A stretch of DNA of 64,000 bases from an uncultured Flavobacteriales bacterium (GTDB taxonomy: Bacteria; Bacteroidota; Bacteroidia; Flavobacteriales; Crocinitomicaceae), in contig CAMLFH010000021.1 of NCBI GenBank assembly GCA_946479285.1, forward strand, positions 1-64,000. Direction: 5' to 3'. The position numbers were made by a program, and so were the translations under genes. Shown here piece after piece: positions 46,727-55,499 of this stretch; positions within the stretch are counted from its first letter, which is position 1, and each line of letters starts with the position of its first letter. The notes below the pieces were generated by a model that was not told the origin of the DNA, made no database searches, and worked only from the letters and a program-made list of their open reading frames with translations.

Positions 46727-47335
46727 ATGCAACTATTAGACCATTTTGATGAAACAAAGTTGGAAGCCGGGTGCGACGAAGCCGGGAGAGGCTGTCTGGC
46801 CGGGCCTGTGGTTTGTGCTTCAGTAATTCTTCCAAAAGGATTTTCCCATCCTTTGCTGAACGATTCTAAACAGATTTCTGAAAAAAGCAGAAATTTATTA
46901 CGTCCGATTATTGAACAAGAGGCCCTTGCATTCTCCGTTCAGTTTCTTCAACCCGATGAAATTGCAGTATTGAATATATTAAAAGCTTCATTAACGGGCA
47001 TGCATCGTGCAGCAATGAATCTAAAAGTGAAACCTGAACTTTTGCTTATTGATGGAAACAAAGCACTCTTGTCGCATGAAATTCCTTCGGTTCCTATTAT
47101 TAAAGGTGACGGAAAATACAAAAATATTGCAGCCGCTTCCATCCTTGCAAAAACCTATCGGGATGAATACATGGAACATCTCCACGAAGAATTCCCGCAT
47201 TATCAATGGAAAGTAAATAAAGGATATCCTACCAAAGTTCACCGGGAAGCCATTGAAATTCACGGAGCCTGTATTCACCATCGCCTTGGGTTTAATCTTC
47301 TTGGCCACGGACAATTATCACTATTCATGGAGTAA
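46727..47335 (+). CDS. rnhB: Ribonuclease HII
   Basis: A 202-residue enzyme that cuts the RNA strand of RNA-DNA hybrids and single ribonucleotides in DNA. The metal-binding acidic residues are D17 and E18 in [16 protein letters not shown]109 in LLLIDGNK and D146 in [10 protein letters not shown]. The fold ends with [24 protein letters not shown], where family members have H-R and the GRxxSG loop is replaced by GRG. Length is normal for RNase HII. AACATTTG, 4 nt before the ATG, is a near-consensus -7 box, so the message may be leaderless. Confidence 0.96.
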   Translation: MQLLDHFDETKLEAGCDEAGRGCLAGPVVCASVILPKGFSHPLLNDSKQISEKSRNLLRPIIEQEALAFSVQFLQPDEIAVLNILKASLTGMHRAAMNLKVKPELLLIDGNKALLSHEIPSVPIIKGDGKYKNIAAASILAKTYRDEYMEHLHEEFPHYQWKVNKGYPTKVHREAIEIHGACIHHRLGFNLLGHGQLSLFME

Positions 47336-47391
47336 ACACTCAGCTGTTAACTACTTCGCAAGAAAGATGCGAACCGAGGGAAACGAAGAGC

Positions 47392-47399
47392 TATTTTTG
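47392..47399 (+). promoter_or_regulatory. -7 box upstream of the envelope gene pair
   Basis: TATTTTTG matches TAnnTTTG and ends 17 nt before the ATG at 47417. No convincing -33 element was found. Confidence 0.35.
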
Positions 47400-47416
47400 A
47401 AACATAGTTCCAAATT

Positions 47417-49585
47417 ATGCTCAATCGTTCAATCATTGTTTTTCTGGTAATCTGCTCGCTGAGCTGGATTGGTTATGTTGGTTTCACTCTTGTTGAAGGG
47501 TCGAGTGCTCCGCCAACACCCGAAAACACTTTTTCACAAGAAGATGATACGATTATCGTGGTTCACAAACCCCTGGAAATCGATTACAACAATACAATTC
47601 TTTCTTCGCTTCAAAAAAAACCTTTCTTTGCCATCTTACTGAATCAGCCTGAACGGATCCAGCACTTCTACTTTTCAACGAACAGAGATCTGGTCTTATT
47701 GGAACGAAGTAAACCATGGACAAGCGAAATCGTGAAAAAATATACCGAAGAACTTTCGTTATCATCGACCATTTCTGCCCAGAAGCATATTTCTTTATCC
47801 AATAACTGGAAAGGTGAATTTCACGGTAAATTCCTGGTACTTTATCTCGACAAATGGGAACCGGCCACAAAAAGTGTTGTTTCCTGGAAATATTTAGACC
47901 GAAAAAGCAGTTTGTCCTTAGTTTATAAAACAAGAGATCTTACCTACGAAATAGAAGATTCCTACTTTATCTCGAACCACAACGCAAAGTATATAACGCA
48001 TACCGGAAGCAAAGCACTTCCGCTTGTGAATGATCAGGAATTATTCCAGGAACTTATTCCTGCAGATTTTGATTCCTATACTTTTTATGAAAAAAATTAT
48101 TTGCAGGCAAAGTTTCCGAAGAAATCAATTCTTAACGAATGGATCAATTTTGGTTTGTCGCTTATTGTAAACCAAAAAGACAGCTGTTTGCTGACGGATT
48201 ACAAACCGGGTCAGGATCCGCTTGCCATTTTGAGCGAATTAGACCGTGTGGAACTTTCCAACAAACAAAAGCAGGCAACGCTAAAAGGATATTATTTCCC
48301 ATTCCTGAATCCGGGCAAGAAGATCTATCTGGAAATCTTCAATAACAGCGTGCTGATCTCCAATTCACAGCAGAGTATCAATCGGATTATCGGTACGTAT
48401 GAAACCGGGGCAACTTTGGAGCAATCAACGACACTGAGATTCAAATTATTCAACGCTAGTCCGCAAAGAGTATCTTATCGTTATTTCGACAGAAATCAAC
48501 AAACGACAATGAGCCGATTGACCGGTGCAAATCACAGTACTGTTCAGTTATTGCAGGAAGAATCCGATTCGGAGACAGGTCAGAAAGAAGAGCTTCCGAA
48601 ATTAAATCCATTGCGACTGGATGATAATCTGCGCAGCCTGAATCCTATTCCGGGCTCAAATAATCTGCTTGCAATTACACAATCCAATACACTTTACCTG
48701 GTCGGAAACAAGCAGATTCTCTGGAACAAAAGTTTAGAATCCGAACCGATTGGAAAACCGATTTTCATTGGAAACGGCATTTTTCTAAGTACTAAAAACG
48801 GAATTCAGGGCTTTGACAGAGCAGGAAATAACCTGTCAGGATTTCCTGTCGCATGCACTAACGTGACAAGTAATCTCTTCTCTTATTATTGGAACGGAAA
48901 AGACTACGTTTCTTTCGTGGCTGACGGACAGGTGCAGGGCTATGGAACGAATGGAAAACAAAGTTTTAGGGTTGGAGTAAACGGAAACCTGCAAAAAAAG
49001 GCACAATTAGTGGTTCAGGGGAAAAAAGGTGAGCTAATTGCTCATATCTGCACGAATTCCAATTGGTCCAGCATTTCCATCAAACGAAAAAGAGTCATTA
49101 AATCTCAGAACTTAACTGAAGGTGAATGGAACCTGGTAAAAGTGAACGGAACAATAAGTCTCCTGGGATTATCCAAAAAGCAATTTGTTCGTTTGACTGA
49201 AAACGGAAATAAAGCCATGCTTGTAGGAAACGTTTCATCGATTTTGAACAGTCAGACTTTTGGAGACGAACAACTTTTCTTCCTCAACCAGCAGAATACG
49301 ATTTATGTCATCAGCGGAACGGGAACAATTCTGGGTCAGTTTAATTCTACAATCACCAATATTGACGATGCTGCCCTGATCAAATTACCAAATGGAAAAA
49401 CTGTTGTGGGAATAATCGATGGAATTGCCAATAATTGTTATATTTATACAATACGCGGAAGTGAATTAAATAAAGAGAACTACGAAGGCTCGAACAAAAT
49501 TGTTTTCCAAAGACAAGTCGATGGGACGATTTTGTTAGTTTCGCAGGCAAATGGATATTTGATTCGTTACCCATTGAATTATTAA
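47417..49585 (+). CDS. Membrane-anchored protein of unknown function with propeller-like C-terminal half
   Basis: A 722-residue protein with one N-terminal membrane segment (MLNRSIIVFLVICSLSWIGYVGF) and then an extracytoplasmic body. Residues about 50-390 form a mixed alpha/beta region (FFAILLNQPERIQHFYFSTN, LKGYYFPFLNPGKKIYLEIFNNSVLIS). Residues about 400-722 have short repeated strand units (LAITQSNTLYLVGNKQILW, GIFLSTKNGIQGFDRAGNNL, LFFLNQQNTIYVISGTGTILGQF) that look like PQQ/WD-like propeller blades. I do not recognise the family. It is followed after 13 bp by the OmpA-type outer-membrane gene and surely shares its operon, so a role in the same envelope complex is likely. No sorting domain is present. 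Confidence 0.75.
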   Translation: MLNRSIIVFLVICSLSWIGYVGFTLVEGSSAPPTPENTFSQEDDTIIVVHKPLEIDYNNTILSSLQKKPFFAILLNQPERIQHFYFSTNRDLVLLERSKPWTSEIVKKYTEELSLSSTISAQKHISLSNNWKGEFHGKFLVLYLDKWEPATKSVVSWKYLDRKSSLSLVYKTRDLTYEIEDSYFISNHNAKYITHTGSKALPLVNDQELFQELIPADFDSYTFYEKNYLQAKFPKKSILNEWINFGLSLIVNQKDSCLLTDYKPGQDPLAILSELDRVELSNKQKQATLKGYYFPFLNPGKKIYLEIFNNSVLISNSQQSINRIIGTYETGATLEQSTTLRFKLFNASPQRVSYRYFDRNQQTTMSRLTGANHSTVQLLQEESDSETGQKEELPKLNPLRLDDNLRSLNPIPGSNNLLAITQSNTLYLVGNKQILWNKSLESEPIGKPIFIGNGIFLSTKNGIQGFDRAGNNLSGFPVACTNVTSNLFSYYWNGKDYVSFVADGQVQGYGTNGKQSFRVGVNGNLQKKAQLVVQGKKGELIAHICTNSNWSSISIKRKRVIKSQNLTEGEWNLVKVNGTISLLGLSKKQFVRLTENGNKAMLVGNVSSILNSQTFGDEQLFFLNQQNTIYVISGTGTILGQFNSTITNIDDAALIKLPNGKTVVGIIDGIANNCYIYTIRGSELNKENYEGSNKIVFQRQVDGTILLVSQANGYLIRYPLNY

Positions 49586-49598
49586 ATAAGCGCTACTT

Positions 49599-52031
49599 AT
49601 GAAGAAACAGTTACGTAAATTAACTTTCTTAGCTTTTTCATGTGTTACTACGTTTACAGCATTTTCCCAAAACTATTTGGGTGTGCACAGTAGTAACTAT
49701 GCCGGAGTTATGGGATTAGACGTGCAACCGGCCAGTTTTGTCGACGGAAGATTTATCGTTGATATCAACCTGGGAAGTGCAAACGTTGGTGCCTGGCAAA
49801 ATGCCAAGTATTTCAAAACAGATGTCATGCCGAAATGGTGGTTGAAATCCTTCAAGAAAGATACCATGTGGATGCAACCGGATAGTACATTGTATGATCG
49901 TGCCATTTTTGATCTATACGATTACAACAAAACCGGGATTAAAACAAGAGGTGTTTATTTGAATTACCAGATCGACATCCTGAATTTCGCATTTCACATT
50001 AATCCGAAAATTGCAATTGGTTTCTCTGCAAAGAGCAGAATGATCACGAATGTGGATGATATCGATCCGAAACTGGCAAAATTGGCCCAGGAAGGATTGG
50101 ATTTTGCTACTCTTTGGAATCTTCAGTTGAAAGACAAATTGGTTACTACAAACATGATGGCCTGGAATGAATACGGTGTAAACTATGGTCAGGTAGTAAT
50201 GGATAAAGGAGAACATTTTCTCAAAGTCGGTGGTCGTGTTAAATTATTACAGGGAGTTGCTTCTGCTTACGCTTATACAGATGAGTTGGATTACGAACTT
50301 CTAAACAAGGACACTGCTACAACCTTGGTTGGAAACTTCAAATATGGTTATTCGGATAACCTGGATGAAGATTTGAAAAACTTCCGTGCAAAAGACTTTT
50401 TCAAGTCGGCATCGAAAATTGGGTTTGGTTTGGATTTGGGTGTTGTTTATGAATGGCGTCCGAAATACAAAGAATTCAAGTATGAAATGGATGGCGAAAC
50501 AGATCTTTGGATGCGCAACGAAAACAAATACGAATTGCGTGCCGGAGTTTCCATTCTGGACATTGGCGGTATGAAATTTACGAAAGGTGGTAGAAGCCGC
50601 GACTTCTCAGTAAATACAAGTACACTTGACTTACGTATTTTTGATAAAGCGACCTCTTTTGCTTCTTTCGATTCCATCGTTGACAGCTTGATCACTAATG
50701 ATGCGGGCTGGAATTCAAATTCAGGAGTTGGAGAATCTTACTACATGAATACTCCTACTGCTTTGAATATTCAGTTGGATTACCACATTTGGAAATGGTT
50801 TTACATCAATGCAACGGGGAATATCAACATCGTAAGCAAGAAAAATCCTTCACGTGTAAAAACTCCGAATCAATTTGCAATCACACCAAGCTTTGACTAC
50901 GCATGGTTTGGATTGTATGTTCCGATATCGGTCAATAATTATTCCGGTTGGAAAGCAGGTATTGCTTCCAGGCTCGGACCTATTACAGTTGGAGTCGTTG
51001 ATTTCAATTCGCTTTTTGCAAAAGGAAAAGTACGTGGAACAGAATTTTATGTAGGACTTCGCTTACCAATCCTTTACACGAAACCGGATGACAGAGACGG
51101 TGATAAAGTTTCTGACAAGAAAGATGAATGTGTGGAAACTCCTGGAGTTTGGGCATTCAAAGGTTGTCCTGACACAGACGGTGACGGAATCAAGGATGTA
51201 GAGGATTTATGTCCTGAAATTCCGGGATTGTTAGAATTCCAGGGATGTCCTGACCGTGATGGCGACAAAATTCCTGATAAAGACGACGCATGTCCGGATT
51301 TGGCTGGTTTAGCAGCTTACAGAGGATGTCCTGATACAGATGAAGACGGAATTATTGATCCGAACGACAGCTGTCCGACAGTGAAAGGTTTACCGGCATT
51401 CAATGGTTGTCCTGACCGCGATGGTGACGGAATCCAGGATTCTGAAGATGCTTGTCCGGATCTTCCTGGTCCATTGGCTTACCAGGGATGTCCCGATACG
51501 GATAACGACGGATTATTCGACAATGTAGATAAGTGTCCTACTATTTACGGTTCGAAGGAAAATGATGGTTGTCCTTGGCCGGATACAGATGGTGACGGAT
51601 TGTACGATAAAGATGATGATTGTCCAACAATACCAGGTGTAATTGAAAACCGTGGTTGTCCTAAGATCGCGAAAGAAGAACAGGAAATCCTGAACACTGC
51701 ATTCGAGAACTTAGAGTTCGAATCAGGTAAAGCAGTTATTCTTGCATCTTCATTCAAATCATTGGATGACCTGGCAGCATTGTTAATCAAAAAACCAGAG
51801 TGGAAATTACAAATCGCTGGTCACACGGATAACAAAGGTGATGCTAAGAAAAATATGACACTTTCTAAAAACCGTGCTGAATCAGTTAAGAAGTACTTAG
51901 CTAGCAAAGGTGTGGATGCAGCTCGATTGAAACCAGAATGGTATGGTCAAACCAAACCAATCGCAACGAATGCAACACCTGAAGGTCGTCAGAAAAACAG
52001 ACGTGTTGAAATGAATGTGATCTTCCAATAG
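49599..52031 (+). CDS. DUF5723-type outer-membrane protein with thrombospondin type 3 repeats and OmpA domain
   Basis: An 810-residue envelope protein. The signal peptide MKKQLRKLTFLAFSCVTTFTAFSQ leads to a DUF5723-like beta-barrel/shell region (about 25-480: NYLGVHSSNYAGVMGLDVQPASF, GFGLDLGVVYEWRPKY). Residues about 490-690 contain seven thrombospondin type 3 repeats (D-x-D-x-D-G-I-x-D-x-x-D-x-C-P), calcium-binding spacers. The last 110 are an OmpA C-terminal domain (LQIAGHTDNKGDAKKNMTLSKNRAESVKKYL..., then RRVEMNVIF) that grips peptidoglycan. It probably links an outer-membrane structure to the wall. It is the second gene of an operon with the unknown propeller-like protein. A strong terminator follows. 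Confidence 0.92.
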   Translation: MKKQLRKLTFLAFSCVTTFTAFSQNYLGVHSSNYAGVMGLDVQPASFVDGRFIVDINLGSANVGAWQNAKYFKTDVMPKWWLKSFKKDTMWMQPDSTLYDRAIFDLYDYNKTGIKTRGVYLNYQIDILNFAFHINPKIAIGFSAKSRMITNVDDIDPKLAKLAQEGLDFATLWNLQLKDKLVTTNMMAWNEYGVNYGQVVMDKGEHFLKVGGRVKLLQGVASAYAYTDELDYELLNKDTATTLVGNFKYGYSDNLDEDLKNFRAKDFFKSASKIGFGLDLGVVYEWRPKYKEFKYEMDGETDLWMRNENKYELRAGVSILDIGGMKFTKGGRSRDFSVNTSTLDLRIFDKATSFASFDSIVDSLITNDAGWNSNSGVGESYYMNTPTALNIQLDYHIWKWFYINATGNINIVSKKNPSRVKTPNQFAITPSFDYAWFGLYVPISVNNYSGWKAGIASRLGPITVGVVDFNSLFAKGKVRGTEFYVGLRLPILYTKPDDRDGDKVSDKKDECVETPGVWAFKGCPDTDGDGIKDVEDLCPEIPGLLEFQGCPDRDGDKIPDKDDACPDLAGLAAYRGCPDTDEDGIIDPNDSCPTVKGLPAFNGCPDRDGDGIQDSEDACPDLPGPLAYQGCPDTDNDGLFDNVDKCPTIYGSKENDGCPWPDTDGDGLYDKDDDCPTIPGVIENRGCPKIAKEEQEILNTAFENLEFESGKAVILASSFKSLDDLAALLIKKPEWKLQIAGHTDNKGDAKKNMTLSKNRAESVKKYLASKGVDAARLKPEWYGQTKPIATNATPEGRQKNRRVEMNVIFQ

Positions 52032-52055
52032 GATTATCATCAACCAATAACAAAA

Positions 52056-52083
52056 AACGTCCCGGATAATCCGGGACGTTTTT
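52056..52083 (+). terminator. Terminator of the OmpA-type gene
   Basis: AACGTCCCGGA (52056-52066) pairs perfectly with TCCGGGACGTT (52070-52080) around a 3-base loop, followed by T-rich sequence; 25 bp after the stop codon. Confidence 0.9.
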
Positions 52084-52133
52084 GTTTTAATCGTTATCGT
52101 TTTAAACATGTAGGCACGCGACGGGAAATAAAA

Positions 52134-52161
52134 GTAGGGACGCGACGCATCGCGTCCCTAC
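52134..52161. repeat. Palindromic intergenic element of the GGGACGCG type
   Basis: Perfect 11-bp arms (GTAGGGACGCG and its complement) with the loop ACGCAT. It shares loop and core with the palindrome at 9607-9640. A half copy (TAGGCACGCGACG, 52111-52123) lies just before it. It sits between the convergent OmpA-type gene and hxlR and could also terminate either transcript. Confidence 0.75.
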
Positions 52162-52165
52162 AATT

Positions 52166-52504
52166 TTATTTTCCTAAAACTTCCTTTCGGTGCGCCAGGC
52201 CCCAGTAATGCAATTCTTCAATGACCTTCTCCAGTGATTTCCCATGAGCTGTGATGGTATATTGAACCGTTGGCGGAAATGTATCAAAGACTTCGCGGGT
52301 GATCAGCTTATTGGATTCGAGTAGTTTCAATTCCTTCGACAAGGTTTTATCCGTAATTCCGGAGACTTCTCTTCCCAATTCTTTAAACCGTTTAGATTCC
52401 GCAGACAATGCAAATAAGATCAATAGTTTCCATCTTCCCTCCACTGCTTCCAGCGCATCTTTGATAGACAATATATTTTTCGGGCATCCTCCTGTTGACA
52501 ACAT
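52166..52504 (-). CDS. HxlR-family winged-helix transcriptional regulator
   Basis: A 112-residue MarR-related regulator. The N-terminal Cys of the family is C7 (STGGCPKN), and the winged helix spans about 12-100: DALEAVEGRWKLLILFAL, RFKELGREVSGITDKTLSKELKLLE (recognition helix), and YTITAHGKSLEKVIEELHYWG. HxlR proteins such as HypR and YodB repress neighbouring genes and respond to electrophiles or disulfide stress through that Cys. It is divergent from the DoxX-like gene across 115 bp containing matching inverted repeats, so it probably controls itself and doxX. Confidence 0.94.
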   Translation of the reverse strand: MLSTGGCPKNILSIKDALEAVEGRWKLLILFALSAESKRFKELGREVSGITDKTLSKELKLLESNKLITREVFDTFPPTVQYTITAHGKSLEKVIEELHYWGLAHRKEVLGK

Positions 52505-52533
52505 AAATTCTGATTTAATCCATTACTTCCTCT

Positions 52534-52599
52534 TTGGATAGTGCTATCCAATGGGGAAGTGCTTTCGTTTGGATAGCAAAGCTACCTACTTTTATCCAA
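52534..52599. promoter_or_regulatory. Probable HxlR operators between hxlR and the DoxX-like gene
   Basis: TTGGATAG-TG-CTATCCAA (52534-52551) is a perfect inverted repeat with 8-bp arms. The same half-sites recur as TTGGATAG at 52569-52576 and TATCCAA at 52593-52599, spanning the region where the promoter of the DoxX-like gene should lie (TACTTTTA at 52587-52594). Two copies of the same half-site in the divergent intergenic region are typical of an autoregulated HxlR/MarR control region. Confidence 0.65.
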
Positions 52600-52619
52600 T
52601 AATAAAATCAGATCAAACA

Positions 52620-53012
52620 ATGAAAAAGACAACACACATTCTATTATGGATTGCACAGATCCTTCTTGCAATTACTTTAATTTGGGCAGCATTCCTCAAA
52701 TTGTTCCAACCTATTTCAGAACTGAAAACAATGTGGCCATGGACAGGAGAAGTTTCACCTTCGCTGGTTCGGTTTACCGGGGTCATTGATTTACTTGGAG
52801 GATTGGGAGTTATTCTTCCTGCTTTATTCAGATTCAAACCGGTGTTAACGGCAATTGCAGCATTCGGAATTGTTTTCTTAATGGTCAGTGCAAGCGTTTT
52901 CCATATTTGTCGTGGAGAAGCTTCGCAGATCGGATTCAATGTTGTTTTTGGAGGAATTGCAGCGTTTGTCGCTTACGGAAGGTACAGAATTGTTCCGATC
53001 CAATCAAAATAA
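52620..53012 (+). CDS. DoxX-like membrane protein
   Basis: A 130-residue protein from MKKTTHILLWIAQ; the frame is open 23 codons upstream, inside the operator region, so the later ATG is right. It has four hydrophobic helices and the DoxX pattern: helix 1 WIAQILLAITLIWAAFLKLFQP, then a charged WPWTGEVSPSLVRFTGVIDLLGGLGVILPAL and FGIVFLMVSASVFHICRGE. DoxX-type proteins are small quinone-linked or redox-associated membrane proteins and are often induced by electrophile or thiol stress. Divergence from an HxlR regulator with shared operators fits that: it is probably the regulated target. Confidence 0.88.
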   Translation: MKKTTHILLWIAQILLAITLIWAAFLKLFQPISELKTMWPWTGEVSPSLVRFTGVIDLLGGLGVILPALFRFKPVLTAIAAFGIVFLMVSASVFHICRGEASQIGFNVVFGGIAAFVAYGRYRIVPIQSK

Positions 53013-53020
53013 TGGTATAT

Positions 53021-53058
53021 AAACAGTAGGCGCGCGATTAATCGCGCGCCTACTGTTT
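53021..53058. terminator. 38-bp perfect palindrome acting as bidirectional terminator
   Basis: Two 19-bp arms (AAACAGTAGGCGCGCGATT at 53021-53039 and its complement at 53040-53058) abut without spacer. It begins 8 bp after the DoxX-like stop and touches the stop codon of the convergent cargo gene at 53058. The GC-rich core with AAA/TTT ends suits termination in both directions; the core resembles the palindromes at 9607 and 52134. Confidence 0.8.
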
Positions 53059-55475
53059 TACTTCAACAGACTCACATGTCCTACAAACTGGTGATTCTTG
53101 TCTTTGTCTTTTTGTTTGATGACAATTTTCCAGGTATAAACTCCTTCTTTACATAATTGTCCGAAGTATGTCCCATCCCAACCATAAGCCAAATCATGAG
53201 ATTCGAAAATTATTTCTCCCCAACGGTCGAAAATCAACAAAGTATAATTCTGTCCATCAAATGCATCACTGAACACTGGGAAGAAAACATTGTTAAACTC
53301 ATCACCATCCGGCGTGAAAGTATTTGGCACATAGAAAATCAAGTCGTCCACTACCGAAACTACTACTTCCGCAACATCATTACAACCCTCTTCGTTAGAA
53401 GCATGTAAAATAACGTGGTATACTCCGGGTGAGTTTGGATATGCATGAGTTGGACTTGTTTCCGCAGATGTTATCCCGTCGCCAAATTCCCAAACATAAG
53501 ATGTTGCGTTCGTAGAATTATTGGTAAAATTAAACACCGGATATAAAACAGTCTGTTCGTAAACATTTACTCCGAACGAAGCGTGCACTTGCGGTGAAAT
53601 GGTGATCATATCACTCTGCGTAACTGAACCGGTACAACCACTTGCATCCGTCACAGTCAAAGTTACATCATAAGTCCCTGAAGCATTGTATTGCTGAGTA
53701 ACTGATCCACAACCTACCTGGGTCCCGCCTCCTTCAAATGTCCAAACGCAATTCGCAGAAGAAGAACTGGCATTGGTGAAAGTAACGGTAACAGGCGCAC
53801 ATCCTCCGGAAACGTCACTGGTAAATTGAACCGGCAAAGAAGTATAAGATACTACAATTGGCTCAACATCAGAACACCCACCCGGACTTGAAAGTCGCAC
53901 GTAATAAGTTCCGCTTGTTGTAACAGCATTCGGAGACACAACCGGAATCGTGCACGCTGCATCTCTAAAATATTCAAGTATTCCCGAACCAACATTAATT
54001 GTAGTAATTCCGGCAGCTGTTAAATCAACTGTTGCCGGTGAACAAACTGCAGCCGGATTTGTCGTTGTAATATCAGGACCCGGAACCACTGTTACAGTTG
54101 TTGTTACAGTAGAGTTGCAACCAACCAATGAGGTCAGCGTACATTGATACGTAAAAGTTCCCGTTGTAGCTGGTGTAATTGATAAAGTATTGGATGTTCC
54201 TAGTACAGTTCCGGGACTGGACGTTTCAACCCACGAGTAACCTGCAGCTCCAACCGGTGCAGTAAGTACCGAAGTTTGAAACTGACAAACATCAGGTGGT
54301 GAAGCGATCTGCATAGGAGCACACGTCGCGTCCAGGTAAGCGTATGAATAATGCGCGCCCTGAGAACAATCGCCCGCCGTGAATCGAATGGTGATGCAAG
54401 AACCGATGTAAGGAGTTAAATCGAGCATTACCGGTGTCCAATTTTTGTAAAACACCCCTGAATTACCAATTTGAGTAAACCCTGGAATTCCAGGACCACC
54501 GGTCACCAATAAATTTCCACAGGCAATCGGATTACCGAAACAATCTTGTGCATCGATCTGGAAATAAGGTTGCTCCTCCGCTAAGTGCGGAACTGTATCA
54601 AGTATTAAATCACCGTCAATATCTTCCAGTGTATAAGCATTTTGCAGCACCGCCGCATAATAATAAGTAAAGAGCGCGTTAGAAGATGTTACCTGGAATT
54701 TCTGCTCAATTCGCGATCCGCCGTATGCACCGTTCGGACCATCGCCCAAACGAATTGAATTCGAATTTCCCGGAATCAATGGGCAGACCTGGTTAATCGG
54801 AGCCTGGATATCGACTCCTCCGGTTGTAATATCATGTTGTCCGGAGTTCATCGTAAAGAACATCGGCGTATAAATAGGAGTTAAATCTCCCGTTGAACCG
54901 ATTTTCATCGAATGTCCCCACGACCCCAACCACCCGGTAGTTGATCCTGAATCAAAGCCAATATTTGAACATGCCGGTTGTGTAGGCGTAGCAGGATGAG
55001 TAGGAACAACATTCGTGATCTGGATCGCATAATCAAATCCCGTTAAATTTCCGTTATCAATCCAAAACAAATAACACTCCCCTGGCACCGGATCAAAGAA
55101 AGCGCCCATGGTTCCGGAGTTATCCCCGGTTATTTGTGTAATTGCTACTACATCCAGGGTTAATGCGTCATAAATGATAAGCTGTGGATATACCGGATTT
55201 GCCATGCCTCCCGGAGTAAAACTGAGAGTTGTCCAGATTGTAGCACTGGAAGCAGCGCAATGGTAGTAAAACCAGTCTGGTCCATCGTCAAATGCTGTTG
55301 TAAGATCATCGAAATCATTTGTTGCAAATACGGTTGAACCGATCGCATTAAATGGCAGTGAAATGGGGGAAAAACTGGCACTTATATCATCATCACCTCC
55401 TTGTGAGAAGACGGTCTGATTTAGCAGTAAAAATAGAGGCAGTAGGAGATAACTCCAAAAAACATTCTTTTTCAT
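53058..55475 (-). CDS. Secreted PKD-domain protein with gliding-motility-associated (T9SS type B) C-terminal domain
   Basis: An 805-residue surface protein. The signal peptide (MKKNVFWSYLLLPLFLLLNQTVFSQ) is followed by a beta-sandwich region (about 30-160), a jelly-roll-like domain (about 165-390), Ig/PKD-like modules (about 400-560), and two PKD domains (about 555-710: VQFTSDVSGGCAPVTVTFTNAS, CVWTFEGGGTQVG; YVWEFGDGITSAETSPTHAY). The last 90 residues are the gliding-motility-associated C-terminal domain (VPNTFTPDGDEFNNVFFP... IFDRWGEIIFESHD...WKIVIK), a type B sorting signal. Expected to be exported by T9SS and anchored on the surface. A small secreted protein is encoded 24 bp upstream in the same orientation. 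Confidence 0.92.
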   Translation of the reverse strand: MKKNVFWSYLLLPLFLLLNQTVFSQGGDDDISASFSPISLPFNAIGSTVFATNDFDDLTTAFDDGPDWFYYHCAASSATIWTTLSFTPGGMANPVYPQLIIYDALTLDVVAITQITGDNSGTMGAFFDPVPGECYLFWIDNGNLTGFDYAIQITNVVPTHPATPTQPACSNIGFDSGSTTGWLGSWGHSMKIGSTGDLTPIYTPMFFTMNSGQHDITTGGVDIQAPINQVCPLIPGNSNSIRLGDGPNGAYGGSRIEQKFQVTSSNALFTYYYAAVLQNAYTLEDIDGDLILDTVPHLAEEQPYFQIDAQDCFGNPIACGNLLVTGGPGIPGFTQIGNSGVFYKNWTPVMLDLTPYIGSCITIRFTAGDCSQGAHYSYAYLDATCAPMQIASPPDVCQFQTSVLTAPVGAAGYSWVETSSPGTVLGTSNTLSITPATTGTFTYQCTLTSLVGCNSTVTTTVTVVPGPDITTTNPAAVCSPATVDLTAAGITTINVGSGILEYFRDAACTIPVVSPNAVTTSGTYYVRLSSPGGCSDVEPIVVSYTSLPVQFTSDVSGGCAPVTVTFTNASSSSANCVWTFEGGGTQVGCGSVTQQYNASGTYDVTLTVTDASGCTGSVTQSDMITISPQVHASFGVNVYEQTVLYPVFNFTNNSTNATSYVWEFGDGITSAETSPTHAYPNSPGVYHVILHASNEEGCNDVAEVVVSVVDDLIFYVPNTFTPDGDEFNNVFFPVFSDAFDGQNYTLLIFDRWGEIIFESHDLAYGWDGTYFGQLCKEGVYTWKIVIKQKDKDKNHQFVGHVSLLK

Positions 55476-55499
55476 AAAGGAGAGAGGTGGTATTCCGAT

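Noticed and set aside
51086..51662. Regular DNA-level repeats that might suggest a CRISPR-like array
   Set aside because: They encode the thrombospondin type 3 repeats in frame; unit lengths and sequences vary as expected for protein repeats.
53021..53058. Attachment site or dimer-resolution site
   Set aside because: The perfect palindrome sits exactly between convergent stops with no recombinase near; a terminator explains it better.
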